Shown piece after piece: positions 39,692 through 50,800 of a DNA stretch of 64,000 nt (position 1 is the stretch's first letter; every line of letters starts with the position of its first letter). The position numbers and the translations under genes are program-made. This stretch comes from Erysipelotrichales bacterium (lineage in GTDB: Bacteria; Bacillota_I; Bacilli_A; RF39; UBA660), in contig JAFLUY010000002.1 in assembly GCA_022508565.1 (NCBI GenBank), positions 117,909 through 181,908 of the forward strand, read 5' to 3'. The notes beneath the pieces were generated by a model. That model made no database searches and was not told where the DNA came from. It saw only the letters and a list, made by a program, of their open reading frames with translations.

Positions 39692-40729
39692 ATGAGAAGA
39701 AGACGTAGAAAAATGCTTTTACGTATTTCACCTTACATTTTAATGATTATGGGAGTTAGTTCTTTCACATTTTACAAAACAGTTGGAGAAGATGTGATTG
39801 AAAACTATAAATATGAGCGACTTCAAGAATCATTACATAATAATAATGATGATGAAGAGTTAACTCCTGAAGAAACAGATGAAATACAAGCATCCGTTAG
39901 TGCTGTTGCTCTTCCACAGGTTCCAATAGATGTATTAAGAGATATCTTAGCAGAACAAAATGCTAAGATTCAAACAATTACACCAGTAGAGGAAATAGAG
40001 GAAGTAGAAGCAGAAGAAGTTGAAGTTGTTGAAGAAGAAATATTACCAACAATTTCAGATGAACTTTTAGCATCAGGCTATGAGTTCCAAGATATTAATT
40101 TTGATGAGTTATTAAGTATTAATGATGATTCTTGTGCTTGGTTAACGATTGATGGTACAAATATTGATTATCCAATCATGTATGCACCAAATAAAGAAGA
40201 TAATTATTATCTACATCGTGACATATATGGCAACGATTCATCATTAGGGACACTTTATATCTTCAGTGATAGTGCTTCATTAAATAACACACAAGAAGAT
40301 TTAAGTGATATGACTCTAGTATTTGGTCACCATGTTCGTGGAGGAAAGATGTTTGATCATGTATTTGAATATTATAATCAATCTTATTATGATGGACATC
40401 CATTTGGTGTAATATATACGCCTGATGGTTATGCATTTAAAGTATCATTCTTCGCAGGAATTATAACTAGTGGTGAAGCAAACTCAGATATCTATAGAAG
40501 ATATTTTGAAGATGAAGAAACATATAATGAGTACATCAATTTCTTGAAATCTAATTCAACATTTACAAGTGATGTAGATTTAGAATTTGGAGATAAAATA
40601 ATTGGTTTAGTAACCTGTGAATACACAGCAGGAACAAATTCAAGATATGTATTATATGGTGTTTTAGATAAACAGTATATAAAAGAAGAACAAATAGGGA
40701 AACAACGTTGTTTATCGGCGACAGAATAA
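39692..40729 (+). CDS. Class B sortase
   Basis: MTLVFGHHVRGGKMFDHV and IIGLVTCEYTAGTNSRYVLYGVL (TLxTC-like, downstream Arg). Confidence 0.88.
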   Translation: MRRRRRKMLLRISPYILMIMGVSSFTFYKTVGEDVIENYKYERLQESLHNNNDDEELTPEETDEIQASVSAVALPQVPIDVLRDILAEQNAKIQTITPVEEIEEVEAEEVEVVEEEILPTISDELLASGYEFQDINFDELLSINDDSCAWLTIDGTNIDYPIMYAPNKEDNYYLHRDIYGNDSSLGTLYIFSDSASLNNTQEDLSDMTLVFGHHVRGGKMFDHVFEYYNQSYYDGHPFGVIYTPDGYAFKVSFFAGIITSGEANSDIYRRYFEDEETYNEYINFLKSNSTFTSDVDLEFGDKIIGLVTCEYTAGTNSRYVLYGVLDKQYIKEEQIGKQRCLSATE

Positions 40730-40747
40730 AAAATAGGAGGGTTTTAT

Positions 40748-41476
40748 ATGAAAATTGAAAAATTAAAAGTTTATGGAGCAATGGCAATTCTTGCACTTTC
40801 ACTATCAAGTAAAGGTGCAACAATAACTGTACATGCGGAAGGAGAAGGAACAGAAGAATATTCTGTTGATGCAGCTACAACAACTACTAGCACTACAACA
40901 ACAAATGAAGAAGTTTTATTTGAAGATACTGATGACAGTGACTATACAGACGCATTAGAAGATATTACAGATGAAGAGTACGCTGAATGGGCAGGTTCAA
41001 CAACAGATACAACAACTACAACACCAGAATCTGAAACTACTGGACAAACAACTTCAGATGAAGTCATTGTAGTAGAAGATGAAGACGGAAACGTAATAAT
41101 TGCTGAAGAAGATCAAATTTACAATACTGGTAGAACAGACATCCCTGATTACGTACAAACTGAATGGGAAAGAAAAATAGGAAAACCAGAAAAACCAGAG
41201 AAATCAGAAAATCCTGAGAATCCAAAAAATCCAGAAAATCCAGAAGAAACTACAGTCACTACAGAAGAGAGTTCTATAGTAGTAATGGATGTACCTAAAA
41301 CTGGTAACACTATTGAAAATGCTTGTTTAGTTGGTGGAGGTCTTGGAATAGTATATACATTAGTAAGTGTAATTGGTACTACTGTATATATGTGTAAAAC
41401 TGTAGATACACAACCTACTAGAGTAATAAGCTCACGTAGAAAATTTGGAAAAAAATCTAAAAAAAGAGGTAGATAA
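40748..41476 (+). CDS. Sortase substrate-like surface protein (VPKTG sorting signal)
   Basis: Signal peptide, Thr-rich and PEKPENP-rich region, VPKTGN + hydrophobic segment + basic tail SSRRKFGKKSKKRGR; next to class B sortase. Confidence 0.75.
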   Translation: MKIEKLKVYGAMAILALSLSSKGATITVHAEGEGTEEYSVDAATTTTSTTTTNEEVLFEDTDDSDYTDALEDITDEEYAEWAGSTTDTTTTTPESETTGQTTSDEVIVVEDEDGNVIIAEEDQIYNTGRTDIPDYVQTEWERKIGKPEKPEKSENPENPKNPENPEETTVTTEESSIVVMDVPKTGNTIENACLVGGGLGIVYTLVSVIGTTVYMCKTVDTQPTRVISSRRKFGKKSKKRGR

Positions 41477-41477
41477 A

Positions 41478-41508
41478 AAGAAATTGTGTTAGACAATTTC
41501 TTTTTTTT
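41478..41508 (+). terminator. Rho-independent terminator
   Basis: AGAAATTGT-GTTAG-ACAATTTCTTTTTTTT. Confidence 0.85.
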
Positions 41509-41610
41509 ATGATTTTACATATATTTGTAGTAAATAAGTGTAAATAGGCTGATGTGATACTTAATTACGTATTAGCAATGTAGTATAATATATCTATAGG
41601 TGGTGGTTTT

Positions 41611-42603
41611 ATGCTTATATTAGCAAAATCAATATTAGGATTAACATTAGGTTTTGTAATCGCGATAATCGTAGGATTATTAATAATTCCTGTTTTAAAA
41701 CAATTAAAAGCAGGACAAAATGTTAGTAAATTAATTAATAAAAGACATTTAAAAAAACAAGGAACACCAACAATTGGAGGTTTAATATTTATTATTCCGC
41801 CGATTATTGCAATTGCCTTACTAGCATTGCGTGGCAGTATAGAAATATCAAGTAATCTAGTAATTGTTTTATTTGTGTTTTTAAGTTATGCTTTATTAGG
41901 ATTTATTGATGATTTCTTAAAAATTAAATATCATAATAACAAAGGCCTATCAACTTTAACAAAATTAGTAGCTCAATTATTAATTGCTGTTGTATTCTAT
42001 ACTATTTATAAACATAATGGAGGAGCAACAGACTTAGAAATAACACTATTTGGAGTAAAATGGCATCTTGGTTGGATATATGGTTTATTTATCTTATTCT
42101 TGCTAGTTGGAACTACAAATGCTGTTAATATTACTGATGGATTAGACGGTTTATGTGGTGGACTTTCAATAATGGCATTCTTAAGTTATGGTGTTATATC
42201 ATGGGGTAGTGATTGGATTCCAGGTTATGAAGGAATGGCAATATTCTCATTTGTATTAGTAGGATCAATTTTAGGCTTCTTACTATTTAATTCCCATCCT
42301 GCTCGTGTATTTATGGGAGATACCGGATCTCTTGCATTAGGTGGAGCCTTAGCAACTATTGCGATTCTTACACACCATGAATTATCACTTGCTTTAATCG
42401 GTGGAGTATTCGTAATTGAAACACTATCAAGTTTAATTCAAATTATCGCAATTAGAAAATTTGATACAAAAGTATTTTTAAAAGCGCCAATTCATCATCA
42501 TTTTGAAGAACTTGGTTGGAGTGAAACAGATATTGTCAAAGTTTTCTGGACAGTAGGTTTCTTACTTGCAATGTTTGGAGTAATATACGGTGTTTGGTTA
42601 TAA
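41611..42603 (+). CDS. mraY: Phospho-N-acetylmuramoyl-pentapeptide transferase
   Basis: GTPTIGGL, NITDGLDGLCGG, FMGDTGSLALGG, PIHHHFEELGW. Confidence 0.96.
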   Translation: MLILAKSILGLTLGFVIAIIVGLLIIPVLKQLKAGQNVSKLINKRHLKKQGTPTIGGLIFIIPPIIAIALLALRGSIEISSNLVIVLFVFLSYALLGFIDDFLKIKYHNNKGLSTLTKLVAQLLIAVVFYTIYKHNGGATDLEITLFGVKWHLGWIYGLFILFLLVGTTNAVNITDGLDGLCGGLSIMAFLSYGVISWGSDWIPGYEGMAIFSFVLVGSILGFLLFNSHPARVFMGDTGSLALGGALATIAILTHHELSLALIGGVFVIETLSSLIQIIAIRKFDTKVFLKAPIHHHFEELGWSETDIVKVFWTVGFLLAMFGVIYGVWL

Positions 42604-42632
42604 AAGGAGTTAATAATAACTCCTTTTTTTCA
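42602..42632 (+). terminator. Rho-independent terminator
   Basis: AAAAGGAGTTAATAATAACTCCTTTTTTT. Confidence 0.8.
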
Positions 42633-42643
42633 TATAGTTTAAT

Positions 42644-43723
42644 ATGAGAAGAAAAATAATATTATTTATTTCAATATTTTTGACCATCTTTGGAATCTTG
42701 ATGATTACTTCATCATCAAGTGTTTGGGCTGAATATAAATTTAATAATCCATTTAAATTTACAGTACATCAGTCTTTATTTGCATGTGTTGGTTTAATAC
42801 TTATGTTTATAGTTAGTAATATAGATTATAAACTATATTATAAATATGCAAATAAAATCTTAATTGCTGCTATTATCTTGCTTATTTTAGTATTAATGCC
42901 TGGAGTAGGAGTTATGAGAAATGGTAGTAGAAGTTGGTTTGGAATAGGTTCTTTTGGTATACAACCTAGTGAAATAGCTAAGATATCTTTGATAATATTT
43001 GTTGCTAAATATTTATCTAAAAATGAGAAAAATATGGATAAAATAGTAACTTATGCACTACCTATAATAGGAGTTATAATGTTTGTCTTTTTTTTGATAT
43101 TATTAGAACCTGACTTTGGAAGTGGTGCAATAATAGTTTTATCTTTAATTGTCTTAATTTTTACATCAAATATTAAAGTTTCTTTTTTTGTTAAATTAGG
43201 AATAGTTGGCCTTGCAGGAATAGTTGGTCTAATTTTGGTGGCTCCTTATCGAATGGCAAGAATTGTAGCTTACTTAAATCCTTGGAGCGATCCACTTGGT
43301 AGTGGATTTCAAATAATTCAAAGTCTTTATGCTATTGGTCCTGGTGGTCTTTTTGGTTTAGGTTTAGGAAACTCGATTCAAAAACATTTTTATCTTCCGG
43401 AACCCCAAACAGATTTTATCTTTGCAATTATATCTGAAGAACTAGGGTTTATTGGCATTTTGATTCTTACAGCTTGTTATATTTTACTTTTTTATAATGT
43501 TATTAAGCTTTCGCTTTGTACGAAAGACCTCTTTGGAAAATATTTATCTTTTGGATTAATAATTGAACTCGTATTACAAACCTTATTAAACTTGCTTGTT
43601 GTTGTAGGGTTAATTCCTGTTACTGGCGTAACTTTACCGTTTTTATCTTATGGTGGTTCTAGTTTATTAACTTGTCTAATAATGGTAGGTATTATTTTGA
43701 ATGTTGAAAAAAACAATCGATAA
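42644..43723 (+). CDS. ftsW: FtsW/RodA/SpoVE family SEDS glycosyltransferase
   Basis: IQPSEIAKISLIIFVAKYLS, FYLPEPQTDFIFAIISEELGFIG, LPFLSYGGSSLLTCL. Confidence 0.9.
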   Translation: MRRKIILFISIFLTIFGILMITSSSSVWAEYKFNNPFKFTVHQSLFACVGLILMFIVSNIDYKLYYKYANKILIAAIILLILVLMPGVGVMRNGSRSWFGIGSFGIQPSEIAKISLIIFVAKYLSKNEKNMDKIVTYALPIIGVIMFVFFLILLEPDFGSGAIIVLSLIVLIFTSNIKVSFFVKLGIVGLAGIVGLILVAPYRMARIVAYLNPWSDPLGSGFQIIQSLYAIGPGGLFGLGLGNSIQKHFYLPEPQTDFIFAIISEELGFIGILILTACYILLFYNVIKLSLCTKDLFGKYLSFGLIIELVLQTLLNLLVVVGLIPVTGVTLPFLSYGGSSLLTCLIMVGIILNVEKNNR

Positions 43724-43767
43724 GGAAAGTTCTATATGCTATAATTAAGTTATAATCTGGAGGGTAT

Positions 43768-44727
43768 ATGGAATCAAAAAAAATAAAAAAAGTTGAATTA
43801 CATGTTCATTTAGATGGAAGTATAAGACCATCTACTATAAGTGAATATATGAACATAAGTGTTGATGAAGCAAAAGATTTACTTATTGCGAAAGATAAAT
43901 GTGAAGATTTAAATGAATATTTAACAAAGTTTGATTTACCAGTTAAATTCATGCAAACAAAGGAAGAACTCATTAGAGTTGCTAAAGAACTTGTAGAAGA
44001 TTTAATTGAAGATAATTGTATTTATGCAGAAATTCGTTTTGCTCCAAATAAACACACGGAAAAACTCTCTTTAGATGAGGTCGTCGAATCCGCTCTTGCT
44101 GGTTTAAAAAGCGAATATTTGAAAACCGGTTTAATTCTTTGTATGATGCGAGGAGATTCATTTGAAGATAATAAAAATATCATTGATTTAGCTTCAAAAT
44201 ATTTGAAAAAAGGGGTAGTTGGTATAGATTTAGCTGGTGCTGAAGCCTTATTTAAAACCAATGATTATAAAGATTTATTTGCTTATGCTAAAAGTTTAAA
44301 TATTCCTTTTACAATTCATGCCGGTGAAGCTGATGGTGTGTGCAGTATTGAAGATGCAATTTCCTTTGGTGCAAAAAGAATTGGTCATGGTGTTAGATCT
44401 ATAGAGAGTGAAGAATGTTTAAATTTAATTAAGAAAAATGATATTTTATTAGAAGTATGCCCCACTAGTAACATTCAAACTAATACTTTTGCATCGATTA
44501 ATGATCATCCAATTAAATATTTAAAAGAAGAGGGCGTACCTGTATCAATTAATACGGATAATCGTACAGTTTCTAATGTTACATTATCATTAGAATATGA
44601 TAAATTAATGAGTACTTTTGGTTTTAATCAAAACGATTTTGATGAAATGAATGAAAGTGCGATAAAACATGCTTTTATTAGCGAAAATGAAAAAAGAGAA
44701 TTATTGGAAAAACTAAAAAGGAAATAG
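43768..44727 (+). CDS. add: Adenosine deaminase
   Basis: KVELHVHLDGSIRPSTI, FTIHAGEADG, IGHGVRSI, VSINTDNRTVSN. Confidence 0.93.
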   Translation: MESKKIKKVELHVHLDGSIRPSTISEYMNISVDEAKDLLIAKDKCEDLNEYLTKFDLPVKFMQTKEELIRVAKELVEDLIEDNCIYAEIRFAPNKHTEKLSLDEVVESALAGLKSEYLKTGLILCMMRGDSFEDNKNIIDLASKYLKKGVVGIDLAGAEALFKTNDYKDLFAYAKSLNIPFTIHAGEADGVCSIEDAISFGAKRIGHGVRSIESEECLNLIKKNDILLEVCPTSNIQTNTFASINDHPIKYLKEEGVPVSINTDNRTVSNVTLSLEYDKLMSTFGFNQNDFDEMNESAIKHAFISENEKRELLEKLKRK

Positions 44728-44810
44728 TTTAAATTATTTCTCTTTTTTTATGTAGATAATTTGTCAATAATTTATGCGTTTTAGGGAATAATAAATGGTG
44801 AAAAATGTAG

Positions 44811-44850
44811 AATTATATCATTTACATAGTAACTTGAAAATGATATAATT
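44811..44850 (+). repeat. 13-bp perfect inverted repeat spanning the promoter of the 2333-aa protein gene
   Basis: AATTATATCATTT-N14-AAATGATATAATT; right arm contains -10 TATAAT (44844-44849), with TTTACA (44821-44826) 17 nt upstream. Confidence 0.85.
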
Positions 44851-44870
44851 TTATTATAGGATGTGAAGAT

Positions 44871-47800
44871 ATGAAGAAGTATAGTTTTAGGTTATTCATA
44901 ACTACATTTATAATATTACTTTTTGCAGTTTTTGCAGTGTCTTTAACAACTAATATTAGTAAGAGTATTAATACAATTGTAAATTCTGCTAATGCTGTGT
45001 CTTCATGTAATCCTGGTACTGGTCAAACCATGTATGTAAACACATCGGGTGTTAATGTTCGTTCGGATGCTTCGGGCTCGGGCTCAACTTTAACAACTCT
45101 TAATAAATGTACACAAGTAACAGCTTATTGTACACAAGGAAGTTATACTAGAGTTAGTAAATCAAGTAATAAATTTATTTACACATCTTATCTTCAATCA
45201 AGTGTACCTTCGGGATGTTCTGGTTCAGCTATAACAACTACAACGAATGCTCCAACATTCTCAACGATATCTTTTACAAAATCAACAACCCCAATGTACC
45301 GTAATGAAGATTATTATATGGTATTAACATTAAATACAGCAAATATTGCATCTGATGAATTAGATTCAAAACTTAGCGTAACAATAAAGAATGGATCAAA
45401 AGATGCTACATCACAATTTAATATCACAAAATCTTTTAGTTCCTATGATTATGCAAATGATACAAATAAAGTACAAATTACAATATCTAAAAATAATTCT
45501 ACTACTTCTGGTAACTTTACAATTTATTTGAATGGTACATCAAGCCAACCATTTACAGTAGAAAAAGATAAATTTAATTTTACAGCAACTCAATATTCAG
45601 GATCACCAACATCTGAAAACAATGATGGCGAGTGGGTATTTAGACTTTCAAACTTGACTCCATCAACTGGAATTAGTATGAATGATTTCGATTATGTAAT
45701 AAAAAGTAACAACGCTGATTATACAAGTCGTTTTACTTTTGAAGTTAGCGGAAATAGTTTAATTGTTAAAAATAAGAAGCGTGTTATTGAATATTCAGAA
45801 GCCACTGGAGATTATGATGATTTGGTGTCAGATTACACTCCTGCAGGTAGTTACACTTTAACATTAACTTTAAAATCATCAGCTCAAGAAAAATATTCAG
45901 ATTATTTAGTTCCTGATTATTCTAAAACGGCATCTGGTACTATTTTAGTTACTAAAAAAGTAGGAAGTATTATAGAGACACAATTTACTAATGATGATAA
46001 AAAAAATGGTATTAATCAATACATCAGATATAAACTAGAAACAAAAACTTCAGATTGGGATATTGAAGTAATTGGTGCTAAAAATATCGATGGTATATTA
46101 ACGTATATTTTGTACGATAAATTAACTGAGAAAACAGAAGAATATACTGAACTAGAAATGCAAGAGGTGTTACCAAATTTATATGAATATGTTTCAAGTT
46201 TTAATGAGTGTTTTAATAATCCTCCAAGTATAACTTCTGCTAATAAAAGAATAATTCTTATTGATCCAAATAATGCAAATTCGGGGTATAGAACGGCATA
46301 TGCAACCGGAAATATTTGTGTTTACAAATATAATGCATCAGCTGTTGCTGTTGAAGAAAAATTTACATATGTAGATAAATCTGGTGTTGTCTCAGAAGTT
46401 AACGGAACAGATTTCTCTGTATCTTATTCATCAGCTTACTTAGAAATCACAGATGAATCATCAAAATATATTTCTGATTCAGAAACAGGATATCTTCTTT
46501 ATACTGATAATGGAAAAAATTCGAAAATAACTAAGGAACTTAATGAAACTGCTGGGCAATATCCATTTGCATCATCAGGAGGAGAAATTACTGTTAAACT
46601 TACATTTAATGGTTATTTAAAATCAGAAATAAATAATTTTAGTGCAATATTAGAAAAAAAAGAAATAGGTGGAACAAAATATAATGTTATCGATAAATAT
46701 TATAACGATATCTCTCATAGCACTGACCCTAACTTAGCATTAAATGTTTATAGACCAAGTACATCTAGTCCATATATCTACATTACTTTTAAATACGATG
46801 GTAATGATTCACATAACTATGCCACTGATTATAGAATTAGATACGGCTTTTCTGATGATGAATTAGATATTTACTCATACGATTTCACATTAGAAGATGG
46901 TATTTTTGACTATATCATTTATAGTGAAGCACCATATGGTGAATATGATTTATGTGATACAGTTGATGATAAAACAGTTTGTGTTAAGCCTTATGCAAAC
47001 CACAAACAAAATTACTATTTAGGATTTTACCAATATAAATCTGGGCAAGAACTTGAAAAAATCACATCCAAACTTGATTCTATTGTTCCAAAGATTTATG
47101 TAAAAAAAGCTGACTTAGATACACAAGGAAATGTAATTTTCTATGATGAAGTAGAATACTTTGTTAAAATAACTAACTATAATGGTAATGATGTAACATA
47201 TCAATTAAGTGATGATGAAGGTCTAACCTGGAAAGAATCAAAAACTACTACTAAATCAGAATTTGAAAAAGATTACACAGATGCAGCAGCAATGTTAGAA
47301 AAATATACTTTTGATTCAGATGGTATGATTCAAAATGACAACTTTAATATTCATGTCCAAAAAATAATTGATGGAGATGATGAACATCCGAATGGTCGAA
47401 TTGTCTATAAAAACGGAAACGCAACGACTGATACTACAGTTGATATGACTAATGCATGGAAAACTGCGAATGCAGACATTTATAGTTACATTATGACAAA
47501 ATTTGTCTTTGATGCAGAGGGAAATTATATCTTAGGTGCAGTAAAGGGAAGTAGGAAAGAAAACGAGGAATTTTATAGCGAAGCAACAGTTCAAAAATAT
47601 GACGTAACTGATGATTTTATTGTTGCAGTTAATTATCCTGATAATGGTTCTTTAGAACTTGATCCAAAAAGAGCTTTAATAGTATTACCAAAAACAGAAG
47701 TAACACCTGGTATTTATTATGTATATATAAGTTATAATGGTTTAGGAGGAGCAGGTTACTTATACAATTATTCAGATCCTGATGATCCAAAGGATGAAAA

Positions 47801-50800
47801 TGCTCCAATAAATAAAGTGTTAAATCCAGAATTATGGCAACAAAATATTCACGAAACAACTATTGAATATTCTGATCCTGTGTATTCGGTAACAGTTGAT
47901 ACACCAGTTATTACTAATTCAAGAGATAATATAAAAACGGCTTATACTAATGCCGAGAGTTATATTAGTATGAATTTCACATTAAACTATATTTATGATA
48001 CATCGAAATTAAGATATGAAATAAAAAAAGATGATCAAATTGTAAATGATTATTTCAGTGTTTATTATCATCCAGTTATACCTACAACTATAACTCAAGA
48101 AAATTATAAGAAAAACGTTTTAAATCTTTCAACAATGACATTAACAACTAAAGTTGGAATAACTCAGGAAGGAAAATATGAGATAGTTTTCTATTATGAC
48201 AATAAGCCAGTTGGTTCTAAAGAGTTTGAAATAGCTGGTAACTACTATAATATGAACTTTATCGAATTAATGGATGAAGATAAAACTTATATTAGCAATG
48301 AAAGAAAAAATGTTGATTTTAAAATTAATACTTCAGCTATGGATAATCCAGAGAATATAGAATTATCATTGATTTATAATAATGGAATAGACGCTCCTAA
48401 GTCATATCCGTATGATAGAAAAAAAGGAAAGTTCACTGACAATTCTGGAGTTACATTGTTTACTGTTGCAACATCAACTTCTGGAGAAAACGAAGAAAAT
48501 AGCAATGTTATTTATCATATTAATATGATGAATTATGATAATACAAAACTAACTATGCCTCCTGCAGGGACATATACATTAAAAGCAACATATAAAGAAG
48601 AAGATGGAGAAACTATTGAGATTTCAATTGATTTCTATGTTGTAGAAGTTGAAAAGAATATTGAAGTTAGAGGTACTACAGCCAAAGCAACTGAAGATGA
48701 ATTCTCTTTCACGATGACTTTACGTGCTCAAAATATTAGCTATGAAAGTTTAACAAGCAATACTACTCAATATTTAATTAGTTATTACGATGTTGGAAAT
48801 GAAGGTATGTCTGACCCTTATGTACCAGCGTCTGGTATTTATGCTGAATCTACAAATAAAATGTTTGACATCGAAGTTGAGTGGAATGAAGATACAGCAA
48901 ATGAAAATATATATGAAGGAACAATGAAAGTTAATATTGACATTAATAAAATAGACGATATATATGCAATTTATGATTCTACTAATGACATGCCTTATAC
49001 ATTCCTTCTAGAGATAACTGTTGACTATGAAGATTATCCAATAGAAGTTCCTAATTTAAGAAACTTATTTGACTGGAATATTATAGATTATTCTATAACA
49101 TCTCAATTTGTTGATAAAGATAGTAATTCTTATACAGTTGATGATAATATTTTCTATAGTAACTTAAAAGATACAACTATAGTTGTTTATCTAGATACAG
49201 TTCATGAAAATCTACCAAACTTTAAGATTACTCAATCATGTGCAACCATTTCATCTTGTTCACCATCTACAGCAATAGATTTTAATGAAAATAATTCAAG
49301 ATTTGAGTTATCAAAAGAATCTACTTATAATAAACTAGTTCTAAAGGTTAAAGATGATTTAAGCGAAGACCTAAGATTAGAAAAGGGTAAGTATCAATTA
49401 TTGTTATACTATTCTGATAATGATTTTGATTTGGTAGATTTTACCGTAAAATCCGAATTTGCTTTAATTGAATTTGGCGAAGAAACAATAGAAACTAAAT
49501 TAACAAATGGTTTTTCACCAAATCTATTCTCTAATAAAGATTCTGTTATAACAATTCCTACAACTGTACTAGGTATTGATTATGAGAATGTTACAATTGA
49601 TATAACTGATCCAAATCAAGAAACTTCATATAAACATTATTTTAAAATTGATGAAGACAAGTTTAAATATGAACATATGATAGAAATAACTTATAAATCT
49701 ACAGAAGACATTCCACCAGGGAAATATATGATTATTGCATATAAAGAAGTAGATGGCGAAATTGTTTCTGATAAGCTGATAATAGAATTTTCAGATACAT
49801 ACTTTAATCTAGAAGTTACAGGGGTTACATACGATCCAAATCCTGCAGTGCCTAATTATGAAAATGGTGGAAAAATAAATCTTCATATTGCAACTGAAGA
49901 ACTATTAAGTCCTAGTGATAGTAATGGTAATAGACTTATTAGAAATGAAATAATTAAGGGAATTAAAGTAACTGATGCATTTGGAGAAGATTTTACAGAT
50001 AAATTTAAAATAGAAACTGGGGAAATTGAATCAACAAATAACTTCATTGCAGTTTTAGCATATGATCAGGAATCTGAAATAACACCAGGTACTTATACTG
50101 TAACAATTACTTACAATAAGAATCAAACTATAGTAAGTGCAAAAACAGAAATAAGATTTGAAAATAGTGAAACAAGATTAAAGATAACTGATGTTTCATA
50201 TGTTTCATCAACTAATGACGGTTTAGTACATACTAATGTAAATGGTTCATTCGTAATTAACTTTGAAAGTAATCAATTAATTGATACTGAACAATTATAT
50301 GTTGAAGTTTTAAATAGAGAAGGTAATAATGTCGATAACTTCGAAAGTATTAACAAAAACACTGATAATGTTACCTTAGTTTATAATACAGATAATAAAA
50401 TTAATCCAGGAATTTATGAAGTCACATTAACATATGAAGATCCTGTGACTAATAATGAAATAGTTGACTCAGTAGAAATTATGATGAGTGGCGAATATAA
50501 AGACATAAAAATAGATAATATGACTCCTAGTAAAAAGCCAATTATTGCAGAAGAAGAAAATCAATTCTATACATTCTTACTTGATAGAGATAATATATCT
50601 GATGAAGAGTTAGAAGAAATGGAAGTTCGTATTTTAGATGAATATGGAAATATAGTATATTCAAATATTAAATCTGGAAATTATTTATTTGACGTTGAAA
50701 TCGTAGAAAATGAAGTAATAGAAGAAACTCAGCCAACTATGTTTAAAATAAATATACCTTCATATAAAGTTAGAGTTGGAACTTATAAAGTTCAGTTACT

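Noticed and set aside
44811-44850. Invertible (phase-variable) promoter at the giant surface protein
   Set aside because: The arms overlap the promoter core and only 14 nt separate them; no recombinase nearby. An operator is more likely.
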